DNA of 44,981 nucleotides from Oceanospirillaceae bacterium (GTDB lineage Bacteria; Pseudomonadota; Gammaproteobacteria; Pseudomonadales; Balneatricaceae), in assembly GCA_013215375.1 (NCBI GenBank), contig JABSRB010000032.1, positions 1-44,981 of the forward strand. The letters are read 5' to 3'. Under the pieces are notes generated by a model. The model did not search any database. It saw only the letters and a list, made by a program, of their open reading frames with translations, and had not been told where the DNA came from. Every line of letters begins with the position of its first letter. The first letter of the stretch is position 1. The translations under genes were made by a program, and so were the position numbers. This document shows, one piece after another, positions 43,571 through 44,981 of the stretch.

Positions 43571-43819
43571 GTTTGATTGCCCTGTTAATTCGTGCAGTTG
43601 ATTGATCAGATATTTTCTTAGTAATAAAATAGACATATAAAGTAGTTGATTTTCATCAGATATTTCTATCGTTTACATCCAGCGTCTTCGATTATAGATA
43701 ATATTAGTCATACTAAAAAGAAAGTACTATTAAAATATTAACTATAATCTTTTGTAACACTCCCCCCTACACCCACCCCCAATAGCTTTCGCGCCCGCGC
43801 GTAGTGCAAACTAAGCACT

Positions 43820-44356
43820 ATGAATACAGCAGAACTAAATCGACTCACCCAGAACCTAATCCGCATCGGCACCATCGCCGTGGTTGATCATGCTGCACGT
43901 CGATTAAAAGTGGCCAGCGGTAAGCTACTTACAGCCTGGTTAGATTGGCCCGCTGAAATCGGCCGCAACTACAAACGTTGGCAGCCACTGCGCATCGGTA
44001 CCCAAGTTATTCTAGCTTGCCCAGGTGGTGACCCTGCCCAAGCCATAATCATCGGCATGCTTTACAGCAATTCCCATCCATCACCCAGCACCGATCCCGA
44101 TATTGACCTCATTCAATTTGATAATGGCAGCTTTATTGCGCACAACCACAGCGCCAAAACCCTCACATTACACAGCGCCGGTGACCTAATATTCAGTGCC
44201 AAAGGCCAGATAAGTCACCGCGCAGAGCAACACAATATCAGCGGCCCCGTTACCCAAACCGGTGGCGACAGCACCAGCGATGGTATATCAGCACAGTTCC
44301 ACAAACACGGTGGCATCGCCAAAGGCCTCGACATAACCAAAGTACCCGAGGGCTAA
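43820..44356 (+). CDS. V: P2 gpV-like baseplate spike protein
   Basis: 178 residues (P2 gpV 211). Trimeric spike at the tail tip that pierces the outer membrane. The N-terminal OB-fold region includes RIGTIAVVDHAARRLKV and RWQPLRIGTQVILACPGGDPAQAIIIGMLY. The middle is beta-helix-like, and FHKHGG near the end provides an HxH motif like the iron-binding tip of P2 gpV. The P2 late order resumes here after the SEL1 gene. Confidence 0.92.
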   Translation: MNTAELNRLTQNLIRIGTIAVVDHAARRLKVASGKLLTAWLDWPAEIGRNYKRWQPLRIGTQVILACPGGDPAQAIIIGMLYSNSHPSPSTDPDIDLIQFDNGSFIAHNHSAKTLTLHSAGDLIFSAKGQISHRAEQHNISGPVTQTGGDSTSDGISAQFHKHGGIAKGLDITKVPEG

Positions 44357-44359
44357 ATT

Positions 44360-44710
44360 ATGTCAGGCATGCACGCCAGCACCGGTCGCCAACTTCCCAG
44401 TGATGTGGCCCATATCCAACAATCAATTGCCGACATCATCACAACACCGGTGGGCACAAGAGTCATGCGCCGCGATTACGGCAGCGTCTTGCCCGAGCTA
44501 ATCGACCAGCCCCTCAATGAAAAAACCATCCTGCGCCTATACGCCGCCACCGCCATTGCCATCATGCGCTGGGAGCCAAGATTCTCGCTCACCGCCGTAC
44601 AACTCACCATCAGTGCCACCAATGTCACCCTGCAAATCACTGGCGCCCTCTACAGCGCCATTCACACTCCACTCACCACCGACATCATCTTAAACAGGGT
44701 CAACCCATGA
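44360..44710 (+). CDS. W: P2 gpW-like baseplate wedge protein
   Basis: 116 residues (P2 gpW 115). GPW/gp25 family, part of the baseplate inner ring. SDVAHIQQSIADIITTPVGTRVMRRDYGSVLPELIDQP is highly typical. Stop overlaps the J start (ATGA). Confidence 0.95.
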   Translation: MSGMHASTGRQLPSDVAHIQQSIADIITTPVGTRVMRRDYGSVLPELIDQPLNEKTILRLYAATAIAIMRWEPRFSLTAVQLTISATNVTLQITGALYSAIHTPLTTDIILNRVNP

Positions 44711-44981
44711 GCGGATTTGCAGCCATAGATTTAGACAAGCTCCCCGCGGCCGATATCATCCAGCCGCTAGATTACGAACAGATCCTCAGCGAGTTAAAAG
44801 CCGACCTAATCGCCCGCGCCCCCGCACTCATCGAGGCTCTACAATACGAATCCGAACCCCTCAACAAACTGTTAGAAATCACCGCCTATCGCGAGCTAAC
44901 CTTACGCCAGCGCATCAACGAAGCCGCCAAAGCCGTGATGCTCGCCTACGCCAAAAAAGCCGACCTCGACAACCTCGGCGC
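44707..44981 (+). CDS. J: P2 gpJ-like baseplate protein (3' end missing)
   Basis: 91 complete codons visible, cut by the window end; P2 gpJ is about 300 residues. FAAIDLDKLPAADIIQPLDYEQILSELKADLI and ESEPLNKLLEITAYRELTLRQRINEAAKAVMLAYA are the family start. Overlaps W. Next in P2 would be I and H, the tail fibre genes. Confidence 0.93.
   Translation, partial: MSGFAAIDLDKLPAADIIQPLDYEQILSELKADLIARAPALIEALQYESEPLNKLLEITAYRELTLRQRINEAAKAVMLAYAKKADLDNLG

Larger units (their letters stand above)
31108..44981. mobile_element. P2-like (Peduovirus-type) prophage, left part, continues past the window
   Basis: From the tRNA-Pro 3' end onwards the DNA changes character: an AT-rich repeat spacer, an HNH-like gene, then the head, lysis and tail genes in P2 order Q, P (minus), O, N, M, L, X, holins, lysin, spanins, R, S, V, W, J (plus). 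No integrase, repressor or replication protein is present on this side, unlike P2 in E. coli where int lies at the attL side before Q. All visible structural genes are intact, so the phage part may be functional. The right boundary is outside. Confidence 0.85.

Overview
The window looks like chromosome from a marine-type gammaproteobacterium of moderate G+C. The order thrS-infC-rpmI-rplT-pheS-pheT-ihfA-merR, a YciK-type reductase, class II IlvC and a MoxR/Bat operon all fit that class. Cellvibrionales or Spongiibacter relatives are my best guess, but I cannot prove the genus from sequence alone. The last third is one end of a P2-like prophage beside a tRNA-Pro gene.

Layout, left to right. (1) 2-712: 3' part of a YciK-like short-chain dehydrogenase. 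(2) 1078-6332: a catabolic-looking set of glutamine-synthetase-like ligase, aldehyde dehydrogenase and iron-type alcohol dehydrogenase, with a convergent LysR regulator. (3) 6463-8478: an orphan membrane PAS histidine kinase. (4) 8834-9247: arfB ribosome rescue factor. (5) 9244-16976, minus strand: MoxR ATPase, DUF58, DUF4381, BatA, BatB/C fusion, BatD and a GST-like protein, overlapping or abutting almost throughout. (6) 17774-22615: DUF3135 protein, VanZ-like membrane protein, ModF-like double ABC ATPase and ilvC. (7) 22997-30964: translation and IHF cluster, with infC starting at AUU. (8) 31031-31107: tRNA-Pro(GGG). (9) About 31108 to the end: prophage with a repeat-rich AT-rich spacer, an HNH-like gene and P2-order late genes Q, P, O, N, M, L, X, two membrane proteins, muramidase, Rz/Rz1, R, S, V, W and J (cut by the window end). 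A SEL1-repeat secreted protein gene sits reversed between S and V.

How the parts work together. The GS-like/ALDH/ADH set could gamma-glutamylate an amine or amino alcohol and oxidise it stepwise; the LysR gene and a dyad upstream of the ligase are candidate control parts. The MoxR/Bat genes probably build an envelope-associated AAA+/von Willebrand complex. In the prophage, Q/P/O/N/M/L make and fill the capsid, the lysis block opens the host, and X/R/S/V/W/J belong to the contractile tail and baseplate. No integrase, repressor or replication gene lies between the tRNA and gene Q, so they must be at the unseen right end or lost.

The least expected signals are non-coding. A ~170-bp element with imperfect terminal inverted repeats occurs twice in opposite orientation (2454-2623 and 19352-19522), and its terminal motif recurs as a lone palindrome at 6433-6467. 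Others are a thrS leader hairpin showing UGU at the anticodon position of a 7-nt loop, a helically phased GTGCAAA triplet plus TTGCAA iteron-like sites beside tRNA-Pro, a 7-bp tandem repeat forming a convergent-gene hairpin, and hairpin-dense spacers around pheT.
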